Positions 35,469 through 43,915 of a stretch of 64,000 nucleotides of DNA are shown here, piece after piece. The notes below the pieces were generated by a model. It saw nothing but the letters and a program-made list of their open reading frames with translations. It did not search any database and was not told the origin of the DNA. Origin of the DNA: Methylomonas koyamae (GTDB lineage: Bacteria; Pseudomonadota; Gammaproteobacteria; Methylococcales; Methylomonadaceae); contig NZ_AP019777.1 in NCBI RefSeq assembly GCF_019669905.1, forward strand, positions 806,001 to 870,000, in the 5' to 3' direction. Position numbers and translations under genes: made by a program. The first letter of the stretch is position 1, and the number at the start of each line of letters is the position of its first letter.

Positions 35469-36683
35469 TGGGAACCTCTAAAAATTGCGCCCGGCGAGTA
35501 AAATGAGTCGGAGCTAAAGACCTGGAGAGCAGAGATGACGGTGGCACAAGACGACCTTTTCGGTTCCCTGTTTGAACATCGAGATCGTCGGATCGATCGT
35601 TTGGGCAATCCGTTGTTGGAATTGGACGCGCAAGTGGATTGGGAGGCGTTCCGTCCGTTGCTGGATCAAGTGCGTCACAAAGTCCGTAAATCGTCTGCCG
35701 GGCGAAAGCCTTGGGATGGGGTGTTGATGTTCAAAGCGTTGGTCATCGCCAGCCTCTACAATCTGAGCGACGAGCAACTGGAGTTCCAAATCGAAGACCG
35801 GCGCAGCTTCCAGCGATTTATTGGTTTGTCGGATGCCAAGCACGCGCCGGATCGCAACAGTTTCTGGCTGTTTCGTGAGTCACTCAAAGCACTGAAACTC
35901 ACCGAGACGTTATTCAACGAATTCAACCGACAATTGGACCGTGCCGGCTTGATCGCCCGCAAGGGTCAACTGATTGACGCCAGCTTCGTCAAGGCGCCGG
36001 TGCAGCGTAATACCCCGGACGAGAACGCCCGGATTAAAGCCGGCGAAACCGTCGAGGACTGGTCAGTCGCCAAACGCAGTCAGAAGGATACCGATGCGCG
36101 CTGGACCAAGAAAGGTGACAAGAGTTATTACGGGTACAAGAATCACGTCAACGTTGATAATGCCCACAAGCTGGTACGCAAATACACGGTCACCGATGCC
36201 AGCGTCCACGACTCTCAAACCCTGAACGGCTTGCTCGATAGCGGCAATACCAGCCGGGATTTGTGGGCCGACAGTGCCTATCGTTCCGAAGCGGTGGAAG
36301 AACAGTTAAAAGTCCAAGGCTACCGCAGCCGGATTCACCGCAAAGGGGTGCGCGGCAAACCGCTGACCGACCGGGAAAAACAAGGCAACAGCACCCGCTC
36401 CAAAACCCGTTGCCGGGTCGAGCACGTGTTTGCCTGGATGGCGCAATGGGGCGGTAAGGCGATCCGTTGCATTGGCCTAGCCCGCGCCGAAGTACGTATC
36501 GGCTTCATGAATCTGGTGTACAACATGCGACGTTTTTGCGCCATTCGCAGGGTAGCTGCGTCTTGATGCCGCCCATCGGAGCTGAAAAGGCTTCGAGTTG
36601 AAGGTAGTCCGCTTGGAAATGTCAGCTTTCGAGCGCGTTTTACGCCCCGAATCTGATTAATCGTGGATTTTTAGAGGCTCCCA
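35468..36683 (+). mobile_element. IS5-family insertion sequence, apparently complete
   Basis: The element is bounded by inverted repeats: left TGGGAACCTCTAAAAAT from 35468, and right end at 36683 reading TGGGAGCCTCTAAAAAT on the minus strand, one mismatch in 17. A TA dinucleotide flanks both ends, consistent with a 2-bp target duplication. It carries one intact transposase gene and is inserted in an ISAs1 remnant. Confidence 0.88.
35535..36566 (+). CDS. IS5-family transposase
   Basis: A 343-residue DDE transposase, full length and uninterrupted. The N-terminal segment (LFGSLFEHRDRRIDRLGNPL) and the later LIDASFVKAPVQRN (first Asp), LWADSAYRS (second Asp) and RCRVEHVFAWMAQWGGK (final Glu region) are typical of the IS5 family. 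It should be active unless silenced. It is the only coding gene of the element, and the ends are 67 and 117 bases away. Confidence 0.93.
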   Translation: MTVAQDDLFGSLFEHRDRRIDRLGNPLLELDAQVDWEAFRPLLDQVRHKVRKSSAGRKPWDGVLMFKALVIASLYNLSDEQLEFQIEDRRSFQRFIGLSDAKHAPDRNSFWLFRESLKALKLTETLFNEFNRQLDRAGLIARKGQLIDASFVKAPVQRNTPDENARIKAGETVEDWSVAKRSQKDTDARWTKKGDKSYYGYKNHVNVDNAHKLVRKYTVTDASVHDSQTLNGLLDSGNTSRDLWADSAYRSEAVEEQLKVQGYRSRIHRKGVRGKPLTDREKQGNSTRSKTRCRVEHVFAWMAQWGGKAIRCIGLARAEVRIGFMNLVYNMRRFCAIRRVAAS

Positions 36684-36734
36684 TAAATCGAGGCCAGGGT
36701 AAATTTCCCCACCCCGAATCGTCAGACGGATTTA

Positions 36735-36905
36735 GGGCATGACCACGGTGATCGGCGTTCCCAGTTGGGTAAACCGGTTCTATAGCGCAGTTCGAATCTG
36801 CAACTTGGCGACTTGGCTATCAAAGACCCTCGCCTTGACCCGTTCGCCCAGCAGCTTGAAGCAACGCATTTTGGTTTCCACCAGACTGCGGCGATGGTAA
36901 CCGTG
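36735..36905 (-). pseudogene. Remnant of another IS5-type transposase (C-terminal)
   Basis: The minus strand reads GYHRRSLVETKMRCFKLLGE, then a stretch to ALLNRFTQLG-like sequence in which one codon is now a stop (TAG near 36778-36780), ending ITVVMP. This matches the C-terminal end of a different IS5-family transposase. It is cut on its 5' side at 36909 by the IS3 element. Too short for the usual gene callers. Confidence 0.72.
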
Positions 36906-36967
36906 AAATGGTCTAATAATCCCGGACACCTCTAAAGGCAGAATTTATACTGCTAACAGAGGTGACC

Positions 36968-37282
36968 ATGAGTAACGACAAAAAACACAATCGACCCAAA
37001 TACAGCCTGGAATTCAGACAAGATGCCGCCAGACTGGTTCTTGAAAAAGGCTACAGCCAGCAGCAAGCGGCCGAACATCTGGGCATATCGCAAAGTGCCC
37101 TGGGACGCTGGGTACGAGCGGAACGCAAGCCTTCGGCCAACGAATCGGCGACAAAAAAGTCTTGCCAGAATCTGTCGGATCATGACGAATTGATCCGATT
37201 ACGCAAGGAAAACGAACAACTGCGAATGGAGCGCGAAATCTTAAAAAAGGCCGCCGTCTTATTTGCGAAAGAAGCCGAGTAA
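36968..37282 (+). CDS. IS3-family orfA
   Basis: A 104-residue protein with a helix-turn-helix (SLEFRQDAARLVLEKGYSQQQAAEHLGIS) and a C-terminal leucine-zipper-like stretch (LIRLRKENEQLRMEREILKKA). ATG 36968 is chosen over a GTG six bases upstream. A slippery AAAAAAG (37243-37249) in frame gives the usual programmed -1 shift into orfB, whose frame then reads RRLICERSRVKYGFIQ. Intact itself, but the partner orfB is broken. Confidence 0.88.
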   Translation: MSNDKKHNRPKYSLEFRQDAARLVLEKGYSQQQAAEHLGISQSALGRWVRAERKPSANESATKKSCQNLSDHDELIRLRKENEQLRMEREILKKAAVLFAKEAE

Positions 37283-37540
37283 AGTACGGATTTATTCAGG
37301 CGCAACAGAAGACGTACCCCGTAACCGTACTGTGTCGAGTGATGCAGGTGAGCACCAGTGCTTATTATGCGTGGTGTAACAGCCCACCAGACAAGGGCAA
37401 AGCACATCAAGATCAACAGCGTACCGATAGTGTGCGGCAGATTTTTACCGACAACAAGCAGTGCTTCGGTTCGCGTCGTTTGGCGGATCGATTGCAGAAA
37501 CAGGGCTTTGCCGTCGGCCGCTATAAAACGCGGCGGATCA

Positions 37541-37557
37541 TACCCAAAGGGCACAAA
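37541..37557 (+). repeat. 17-bp insertion, copy 1
   Basis: TACCCAAAGGGCACAAA, inserted between ATCA and TGCGGG of orfB. It matches copy 2 at 15 of 17 positions. It contains a CCC-AAA-GGG dyad. Confidence 0.85.
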
Positions 37558-37835
37558 TGCGGGAGTTGAAATTAAAGGTTCGCTACCCCAAACGATTTAA
37601 AGCGACCACGGGCAGCAATCACAGTGAGGCTATTTCGCCCAACCGATTGGATCGGCAATTTCAAGTCGCTGAGCTCAATCAAGTGTGGACGACCGATATT
37701 ACCTATGTCTGGACGCTACAGGGCTGGCTGTATGTCGCGGTCGTGATCGATCTATTTTCCCGCCAAGTGGTGGGTTGGGCGATTGACGGCCATATGCGGA
37801 CGTCGCTCTGTGTCAAGGCATTACAAATGGCCTTC

Positions 37836-37852
37836 TACCCACAGGGCACAAT
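37836..37852 (+). repeat. 17-bp insertion, copy 2
   Basis: TACCCACAGGGCACAAT, inserted between CCTTC and TGGCGC of orfB, in the same orientation as copy 1. Differences lie at positions 7 and 17 only. Both insertions lie just before a TG dinucleotide. Confidence 0.85.
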
Positions 37853-38207
37853 TGGCGCCGTAAACCACCGCCTGGACTGCTGCATCATTCCGACCGTGGC
37901 AGACAGTATGCCGGCCGGGAATATCGGCAACATCTGGCGGTGATGCGCATGGAGCAAAGCATGAGCCGGAAAGGCAATTGCTGGGATAATTCGCCGACGG
38001 AGAGATTTTTCCGTAGCTTGAAGCATGAACAGCTCAGCTACGAAAAATTCAAAACCCACGAGGCGGCAAAACTGAGCGTGATCGATTATTTGACTTTTTA
38101 CAATGGCCGTCGATCGCACTCAACATTGGGTTATCAATCCCCGGTCGAATTCGAGCGGGAATTTACGAGAAACGCTGCCTAAATAGGTGTCCGGTTTTTG
38201 TTGACCA

Positions 38208-38637
38208 TTACAGTGCTGGATTCATCCCGACCAGGCCAAAGCGAAAAAAGGCGATTGGTATTCCGTTAAACGCGGATGCCATCGCGGTGATCCGCCAGCA
38301 ACTCGGCCAACATGACCGCTACGTGTTCACGTTCAAAGGTAAACCCGTGCTAAAAGCCGGCGGTAACGCTTGGAAGAAAGCATTGAATCGCGCCAGCATT
38401 AGCGAATTCAGGTGGCACGATTTGCGCCATACCTGGGCAAGCTGGCATGTGCAGGCAGGGACGCCCCTGAATGTGTTACAGGAATTAGGCGGCTGGAGTG
38501 ATTATTCGATGGTGTTGCGTTACGCGCACTTGGCGCCGGAACATCTGGCCGAATATGCCAACCGAATCGCCGATTCAGCACATTTTGCGCACACAAAACA
38601 GGAGGGCATAAAAAAACCAGTTGCCCTTGGAAGCTAA
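38208..38637 (+). pseudogene. Tyrosine-type integrase remnant (C-terminal catalytic part)
   Basis: The first codons read WIHPDQAKAKK, then the frame shifts by one base in an A run (near 38243-38249) to AIGIPLNADAIAVIRQQ and continues to the stop. Catalytic HDLRHTWAS and the tyrosine in RYAHLAPEHL are present, but the N-terminal half and the first Arg region are missing, cut by the IS3 element. The end of the frame runs into the terminator of tRNA-Lys, the classical place for an integrase beside its att site, so a genomic island probably once sat here. Confidence 0.82.
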
Positions 38638-38643
38638 CTGGTT
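38608..38643 (-). terminator. tRNA-Lys terminator
   Basis: An 8-bp stem (38615-38622 with 38636-38643) is followed on the minus strand by a run of T (A run 38610-38616). It lies 18 bases after the tRNA 3' end and overlaps the last codons of the integrase remnant. Confidence 0.78.
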
Positions 38644-38661
38644 GTTTTATCTGGTCATTCG

Positions 38662-38737
38662 TGGTGGGTCGTGTGCGATTCGAACGCACGACCATCGCAT
38701 TAAAAGTGCGGTGCTCTACCGGCTGAGCTAACGACCC
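38662..38737 (-). tRNA. tRNA-Lys (anticodon UUU)
   Basis: A complete 76-nt cloverleaf. The 7-bp acceptor stem GGGTCGT/ACGACCC is followed by A and an encoded CCA (38662-38664 on the minus strand). The anticodon loop CTTTTAA gives UUU, and the T arm is GTGCG-TTCGAAT-CGCAC. The D arm contains AGCTC...GAGC with GG. It is single, with its own promoter and terminator. Its 3' end faces the integrase remnant, so it is the likely former attachment site. Confidence 0.97.
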
Positions 38738-38753
38738 CCTGAATGAATTTCCC

Positions 38754-38781
38754 ATTATACCTACGTTTTATTATTTTGCAA
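38754..38781 (-). promoter_or_regulatory. Sigma-70 promoter of tRNA-Lys
   Basis: On the minus strand, TTGCAA (38776-38781), 16 bases, then a perfect TATAAT (38754-38759), ending 16 bases before the tRNA 5' end. An AT-rich stretch lies upstream. Confidence 0.72.
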
Positions 38782-38886
38782 CAATAAAAACCAAAATTTT
38801 AGGAAAACCTATCTTTAGCTCCCTGTTTAGTAGATCGCTTCGGCGATTTGCGCAGAAGGATCACGGTTTCCATTGACGGGCGAAGT

Positions 38887-40017
38887 TCAAGCTTGTGCCA
38901 GGGATGGTTTCAACATCGAGGTCTTGCCGACCATGATGTCCACTGCCTTTAACAAGCGCTTAAATACCGAGTCTTGGCAATAGGGAATGCCGTGGCGTGC
39001 ACACAAGGCTTTTACCTGAGGTTGCAGCTTTTGGTATTGGCTCAACGGCAAATCCGGCCACAGGTGGTGCTCGATCTGGTAATTCAGCCAGCCGTATAAA
39101 AAGTCGTTGGCGTTGGAACCGGTCGGGTAGTTGACCGAACCCAGGATCTGGCGCAGATAGAACTCGCCCTTGCTGTGCGCTTTTTCGTCGAAACCCATCA
39201 CGTCGTCGCCGGCGTGGTTGGGGATCATCACTAGAAAGGTATGCATGTTGGTGAAAATTTCCGCCAGGATGGAATTCAGCAACACGTAGCTGGCGGCAAC
39301 GCTGCCTAGCGGTAGAAACAGCGCCGGCAGCAGCGCAAAGCGGAACGCTGCATAGGGCAGTATGCTTTGCAGCCAAAGGCCGCGGCCTTGCGGGGTGAAA
39401 GGACTCCAGGCACCGAGACGGGTCATTTTCGGTGTCGGTTGATGCAGGTGGCGAGCCTGTTCCAGGCGTAATTCCTTATGCGTGCGCGGCGTGTAGTAAC
39501 TCAGTTTCCAAACCCCGGAAAACAAGGCGACGATCACGTAGCGCAACCACATCGGTAAACCGGATTGGCGTAGCCATTCCATATTGTGCTGAGCGTTATT
39601 GGGGTCGGCGGTCTCGCCCAAGCGATAATGGTGCAGCACGTCGTGTTCGTGGTGCCAGCCGGCCGGCGTCATCCAGTCCGGCCAATCCAAAAATCGGCGC
39701 CAACCCTTGGCAAAGCCTTTGCTTTTATAGCGCGGTTCGGCCTGTTTGATTTTGTCGTAACCGCGGTGCTGGATCGGATGCGCCACCTGGGTCCAGCGGG
39801 CAAAACTGCCCTGGCTGATCAGAAGCGCCGATAGCGGGTTCGGCGCGATCCAGGCCGTGGCGTAGCCGAGCAGCGAACAAGCCTGGCCCCAGCGTTCCAT
39901 CCGCTTCATGTGGCGGAAATCTTCTGCGCCCAGATCTGCCTGGGCTTGCCGGTAAAGTTGTTTAATATCTTGCGCAAGCTGTTCGCGGTTGACGTTGCGG
40001 TAACTGGATAAACTCAA
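38887..40017 (-). CDS. Membrane fatty acid desaturase
   Basis: A 376-residue membrane di-iron enzyme that introduces a double bond in a fatty acyl chain. The three His clusters are present: HPIQHRG (about residue 80), WHHEHDVLHH (about 121) and QIEHHLWPDLP near the C-terminus. Hydrophobic segments lie between them. The start is TTG at 40017, five bases after AGAGG; no ATG fits as well. Position of the double bond is not deducible. It stands alone after the tRNA. Confidence 0.88.
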   Translation of the reverse strand: MSLSSYRNVNREQLAQDIKQLYRQAQADLGAEDFRHMKRMERWGQACSLLGYATAWIAPNPLSALLISQGSFARWTQVAHPIQHRGYDKIKQAEPRYKSKGFAKGWRRFLDWPDWMTPAGWHHEHDVLHHYRLGETADPNNAQHNMEWLRQSGLPMWLRYVIVALFSGVWKLSYYTPRTHKELRLEQARHLHQPTPKMTRLGAWSPFTPQGRGLWLQSILPYAAFRFALLPALFLPLGSVAASYVLLNSILAEIFTNMHTFLVMIPNHAGDDVMGFDEKAHSKGEFYLRQILGSVNYPTGSNANDFLYGWLNYQIEHHLWPDLPLSQYQKLQPQVKALCARHGIPYCQDSVFKRLLKAVDIMVGKTSMLKPSLAQA

Positions 40018-40433
40018 AAGAACCTCTTAGGTACGGTGGCAGCGGAAAAGCCCGGTAATCAGAATCGCCGTCGATACTGTCCCTGCGCCGGTGCCAAAAC
40101 GTAATCGGGTTCGAACGCCCTGAACGCGCTGGAAGCGTTAATGCGGAGTGGTGGATAACTTACGAAACAAAGCTGAGCCGAGCGCCTGGCCGGGTTTGGA
40201 AACATAACAACCGTGGTTCGTTATGTTTGGTTTTAATCGGATCGGCTTGACCCGATTCTCCGCCCTTGCCAAGTAGCCGGTAATTTTACTTCAAACGTCC
40301 GGAAAATATTCGAATTTGCTATACCCGAGGGCCAATCCGGTTCTAATTCGGCTGGAGAAATAAATCGGCAAAGGGATTGATGTCACTTCAAGGTGGCATG
40401 CGCCGGCTTGAAATGCCTCTTCGGTGTTTGCGC
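40018..40433. other. 416-base intergenic stretch with a hairpin
   Basis: No gene is seen. It lies between the desaturase start and the stop of the GT41 gene (both minus strand), so it includes the desaturase promoter region. A clear stem-loop lies at 40200-40228. Confidence 0.5.
40200..40228. other. Stem-loop upstream of the desaturase gene
   Basis: A perfect 9-bp outer stem AAACATAAC (40200-40208) pairs with GTTATGTTT (40220-40228), with AACC/GGTT pairing inside it. It lies about 180 bases before the desaturase start. It could be an operator, a leader structure, or a terminator for the upstream gene. Confidence 0.45.
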
Positions 40434-41798
40434 TCAACAGGTCTGGCCGATCGCCGCCGGTGATTCGCCGGCCAAGTGCCTATCCCACATGGTTTGATAT
40501 AACCCTTCCAGATGTAGCGTGTATGCCGCGCTGTCGAACAAGGCTAGCGATAAGCGGTTTTGCTGTAGCCGATGCCTGATTTCGGCCAAGCGTTGCGGGT
40601 GGTTGCTGAGCTCCAGGGCCAACGCATAGTAGGCGGCAGTGTCTTCGGCAATCAATTCTTCGAGATCCACCGCTCGCAGCAAACTTCCCGCCACGCGCGA
40701 GGCGAAGGTGTCGCCGGTGCAGGTAATCAGCGGCACGCCTACCCACAACGCGTCGCTGGCCGTGGTATGTGCGTTGTAAGGTGCGGTATCCAATACCAGA
40801 TCGGCCAGGCTCAAGCGCGCCAAATGCCTGGATTGCGGCACTTCGCCGGCAAAAACCAAGCGCTCCGGCGATATGCCGCGCTGATAGGCTTCGTTGCGCA
40901 GCCGGCCTTTGGCCTTGGCGTTATCCAGTAACCAAAGCACGCTACCGGGCGTGTTATGCAGCAAGCGGCACCAGAGATCGAATGTCTCAGGCATGATTTT
41001 GTAAGCTTGGTTAAAGCAGCAAAACACGAAGCCCTCGGCGGGTAAGCCCTGTTCGGCCCGGTTACTCGATCGACCGATCGCCACGTCGCTGCCGTGCGGT
41101 TGGTAGCTGCCGGGCATGCAGGCGAACGCTTCGCTGTAATCGCCGGCGCTGGCCGGCGGAGTCACATAATTATCCGTAATGATGTAATCGCAGAAGTCGC
41201 CGCCGACGGTGCCCGGATACCCCAAATAATTCACCTGAACCGGCGCCGGACGGTAGGTCAGAATCTCGGTTCGGGTGCCGCGGGTGTAACCTTTGAGGTC
41301 GATCAAAATATCGATCCGGTCCGCGTAAATCGTTTTGGCGCAATCGGCGATCGACAATTGGCTGAGATCGATAAAGCGGTCGAAACAGCGTTCCAGGCGC
41401 TGACGCATCGTTCCACCGTCGTCGGCGCCGTAGGAATAGGCGTAAAGTTCGAAACGGTCGCGATCGTGCGCTTCCAGCGTTTCGGCCAGCAGGTACGCGG
41501 TGGCGTGTTCCTGGAAGTCGGCGGATAAATAACCCAGGCGGATTTTGGTTTGCGGCGGCCGGGCGAAATCGAAGTCGAGCTCCAAGCGTTCCTCGGCGCT
41601 GGCCGCCAAACGGCCGGCCATCCAGGCATCTGCGCATTGGCGCTGCTCGGCGGCGCTGAATCCGGCCAGCGACAACAAATGGAACGGCGAAATTCGGCTG
41701 GTTTCGCCGCCGGCCAGACTGGCGCGGATTTTATCCCGCCATTCGTCCAGCCGCTCCCATTCGCAGATACTCCGGCTGCGGTCGTAATACTTCATCAT
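40434..41798 (-). CDS. GT41 (O-GlcNAc-transferase/SPINDLY-like) glycosyltransferase without TPR repeats
   Basis: A 454-residue protein matching the catalytic part of GT41: RLGYLSADFQEHATAYL, DILIDLKGYT, QVNYLGYPGTVG, FVFCCFNQAYKIMPETFDLWCRLL, ERLVFAG and the donor-site region LDTAPYNAHTTASDALW. It would transfer a sugar from a nucleotide donor to protein Ser/Thr. Bacterial homologues usually carry many TPR repeats first; here the chain starts at the DYD/ICEW segment that normally follows them. Upstream 600 bases hold no TPR-coding frame, so this is a short form or an old truncation. Confidence 0.85.
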   Translation of the reverse strand: MMKYYDRSRSICEWERLDEWRDKIRASLAGGETSRISPFHLLSLAGFSAAEQRQCADAWMAGRLAASAEERLELDFDFARPPQTKIRLGYLSADFQEHATAYLLAETLEAHDRDRFELYAYSYGADDGGTMRQRLERCFDRFIDLSQLSIADCAKTIYADRIDILIDLKGYTRGTRTEILTYRPAPVQVNYLGYPGTVGGDFCDYIITDNYVTPPASAGDYSEAFACMPGSYQPHGSDVAIGRSSNRAEQGLPAEGFVFCCFNQAYKIMPETFDLWCRLLHNTPGSVLWLLDNAKAKGRLRNEAYQRGISPERLVFAGEVPQSRHLARLSLADLVLDTAPYNAHTTASDALWVGVPLITCTGDTFASRVAGSLLRAVDLEELIAEDTAAYYALALELSNHPQRLAEIRHRLQQNRLSLALFDSAAYTLHLEGLYQTMWDRHLAGESPAAIGQTC

Positions 41799-42401
41799 CG
41801 GGATCCACTCCGTTGTTGGCCTGTTAAGCCGGGAAGGGCCCGACGTGCGGTCCGGGGCTGTCTGGCATCGTACTCCGATTCTTAGAAAACACCGAGCAAT
41901 TCCGCGGCCGCGGCGCGTAAATCCGGCAAACCCAAGCGCAGTTATTAGCAGTTGCAGACTTTTGTCGCATCGGTTTTCGGCGCTTGCCGCCGCGGTAAGC
42001 CTTAGTAAGCGTTCGACCGGCTAGGCCGCGCGGTTGGCGAGGCCGGTTTCGGCGAAAATGCGGGCATGCAAATGGCGGCCTTGTACTGTCACGGTTGCGG
42101 GCCGCTCGGTTCCAATACGCCGCGCAGCTTTACGCCGCCAACGTTCGAAACCGGTCGTTACGTCCGTGGCGATTGTGCCGGTCCAGCGGCGTTTCAGGTG
42201 GAGTTTGGATACGCTATCCCGATAGGGGGGTATCCACAATCTAATCCCGGTAATAGCTCGGGCCGAGACAATCGATTCGACGTCGAGAAAACCATACTGT
42301 AGCGGCCTTTATTCTAACGTGTTGTCAACGGGTGCTGGGGCTGGCAAAGGCTGTTCACACCCATTGAGCCGGGGCCGGCAAGCTCTGCCGGCAGTAGGGG
42401 A
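41799..42401. other. 603-base region without a supported gene
   Basis: It lies between the minus-strand GT41 gene and the stop of the minus-strand CNNM gene. Several short open frames exist, none with recognisable sequence. It would hold the GT41 promoter. No trace of TPR repeats was found here. Confidence 0.5.
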
Positions 42402-43712
42402 TTACGGTTTCGGATACACTTCCACCCACTCGATGCGCGGGCCTTGCATTTCCTTAACGACGATTTCGAAATCGTTGAAAGCGATGCGTTCGCCGACGTC
42501 GGGGATGTCGCGCAATTGCGCCAGAATCATGCCGCCGACTGAATCGACGTCGTCCAAGTCCAATTCTTCGTTTTCGATGTCGACGCCGAGAATGCGCTCC
42601 AACGAAAAGATCGGCAGGCTGCCTTTACCTAACAGGCTGCCGTCATCTTGCCGGGTCCAATCGCTTTCCGATTGGCGGAATTCGTCGCGGATTTCACCGA
42701 CCATGGCTGATAACAGGTTATCCAGCGTAATAAAGCCCAGAGGTTTTTGGCCTCTCTGGCCAATCACGGCGAAATGCGGCGACCCTTGGGTAAAGCGGCG
42801 GAATAATTCCAGCGCCGGCATGTGGGCGGAGATGTGTTGAATCGGCCGCAAGTAGGCTTCCAGGTCGGTTAACGGATCGCCTTTCTGCTGGGCCAGAAAC
42901 AAATCCTTCAGATGGATGATGCCCAGTGCGTCCATGCCGTTGCTGTCGAAGTACGGAAAGCGGCTGTAGCAACTGTTGGAGACCGTTTCCAACATGTCCT
43001 GCGGCGACTGGCCGCGCTGCAGCGCAGTAATTTCGTGAATCGGCCGCATCAGATCGGAGACTTCCAGTTTGCCGAAATCCAGAGTTTTCGCTAACACCTT
43101 ACATTCTTCGCCAGTGAAATTCTCGGCCGAGCGGGTGGAGCGCAAGATCAGTTTCAGTTCGTCGGTAGAATAATGGCTGTCGTGGTGGTGGCCCTCGCAT
43201 AGCCCGGACAGGCGTAATACCAGGGTGGCGCTGCCGTTCAGTAGCCAGATAGCCGGATACATCAACCAGTACAGCGCATACAGCGGCCCCGCGCTCCACA
43301 GGCCGATGCCTTCCGGGTTGCGAATCGCCAGCGATTTAGGCGCCTGCTCGCCGACCACGATATGCAAAAACGAGATGGTGCAGAAGGCGAAGGCGAACGA
43401 AATGTTGTGGATTAGTTCGGGCGAGGTGATTTGCAACTGGTCGAACAAAGGTATCAATAAGTCGGCGAAGGCTGGTTCGCCGATCCAGCCCAGGCCCAGA
43501 GAGGCCAAGGTGATGCCGAGCTGACAGGCCGATAAATAGGCGTCGAGTTGTTTGTGAACCTTGGCCAGAATCCGGCCGCGCCAACCTTCGTTTTGTTCGA
43601 TGGCTTTGATTCGGGTCTGCCGCAACTTTACCAGACTGAATTCCACGGCCACGAAAAAGCCGTTCAACAATACCAGCAGCAAGGCGCAGGCGACCAGAAT
43701 AACGTTACTCAT
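42402..43712 (-). CDS. CNNM/CorC-type transporter-associated protein (hemolysin-like)
   Basis: A 436-residue protein. The N-terminal DUF21 domain has three to four membrane segments (LVACALLLVLLNGFFVAVEFSLV; QLGITLASLGLGWIGEPAF). Then come two CBS domains (RPIHEITALQRGQSPQDML; LRPIQHISAHMPALELFRRF) and a C-terminal CorC/HlyC domain (ILGVDIENEELDLDDVDSVGGMI...). Proteins of this layout take part in Mg/Co efflux. Old 'hemolysin' naming is misleading. It is a single gene divergent from the Tae4 gene. Confidence 0.92.
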   Translation of the reverse strand: MSNVILVACALLLVLLNGFFVAVEFSLVKLRQTRIKAIEQNEGWRGRILAKVHKQLDAYLSACQLGITLASLGLGWIGEPAFADLLIPLFDQLQITSPELIHNISFAFAFCTISFLHIVVGEQAPKSLAIRNPEGIGLWSAGPLYALYWLMYPAIWLLNGSATLVLRLSGLCEGHHHDSHYSTDELKLILRSTRSAENFTGEECKVLAKTLDFGKLEVSDLMRPIHEITALQRGQSPQDMLETVSNSCYSRFPYFDSNGMDALGIIHLKDLFLAQQKGDPLTDLEAYLRPIQHISAHMPALELFRRFTQGSPHFAVIGQRGQKPLGFITLDNLLSAMVGEIRDEFRQSESDWTRQDDGSLLGKGSLPIFSLERILGVDIENEELDLDDVDSVGGMILAQLRDIPDVGERIAFNDFEIVVKEMQGPRIEWVEVYPKP

Positions 43713-43915
43713 ATACAGCTAAAGGATTACCACGGATGCAGCATTATACCGGTAATTGTGGGGTTTGCTCGGCAGGCGTGGCAGTGGCCGCCAAATGCCG
43801 GCTGCGTTTAGCGGATGACGCGGCGGAGCAGACGTGCTGTAATCCGGGCGCAGGCCGGTGACCGATTCGCCGCCTAAGCCCAGGAAATACTTTTAGTCGT
43901 TTGGAGAAAGCCGCC

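Larger units (their letters stand above)
37249..38182 (+). pseudogene. IS3-family orfB (integrase-core transposase), broken by two 17-bp insertions
   Basis: After the slippery site, the -1 frame runs KYGFIQAQQKTYPV and continues through the rve-type core (VWTTDITYVWT..., HSDRG, GNCWDNSPTERFF). The frame is lost at 37541 and again at 37836, each time by an extra 17 bases. Cutting out both 17-mers joins RRI to MRELKLK and MAF to WRRKPPPGLLHHSDRG, giving one uninterrupted frame to the stop at 38182 (ending EFERE...NAA). The DDE residues are retained, so inactivation is recent and due only to the two insertions. Confidence 0.9.
36909..38207 (+). mobile_element. IS3-family insertion sequence with disabled orfB
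   Basis: Terminal repeats: left TGGTCTAATAATCCCGGACA (36909 on) and right, on the minus strand from 38207, TGGTCAACAAAAACCGGACA; both continue with CCT...AGGCAG. The element holds orfA and an orfB in the -1 frame. No target duplication is visible. It separates the IS5-type remnant from the integrase remnant. Confidence 0.88.

Noticed and set aside
35300..35506. Plus-strand open frame over the ISAs1 remnant
   Set aside because: The minus strand carries the clear transposase match; the plus-strand frame is its shadow.
38662..38737. Search for a second copy of the tRNA-Lys 3' end (att repeat) in the window
   Set aside because: None was seen by eye, so an att pair cannot be shown from this window.
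42066..42302. 78-codon frame upstream of GT41
   Set aside because: No recognisable motif, no clear ribosome binding site, and it does not encode TPR repeats.
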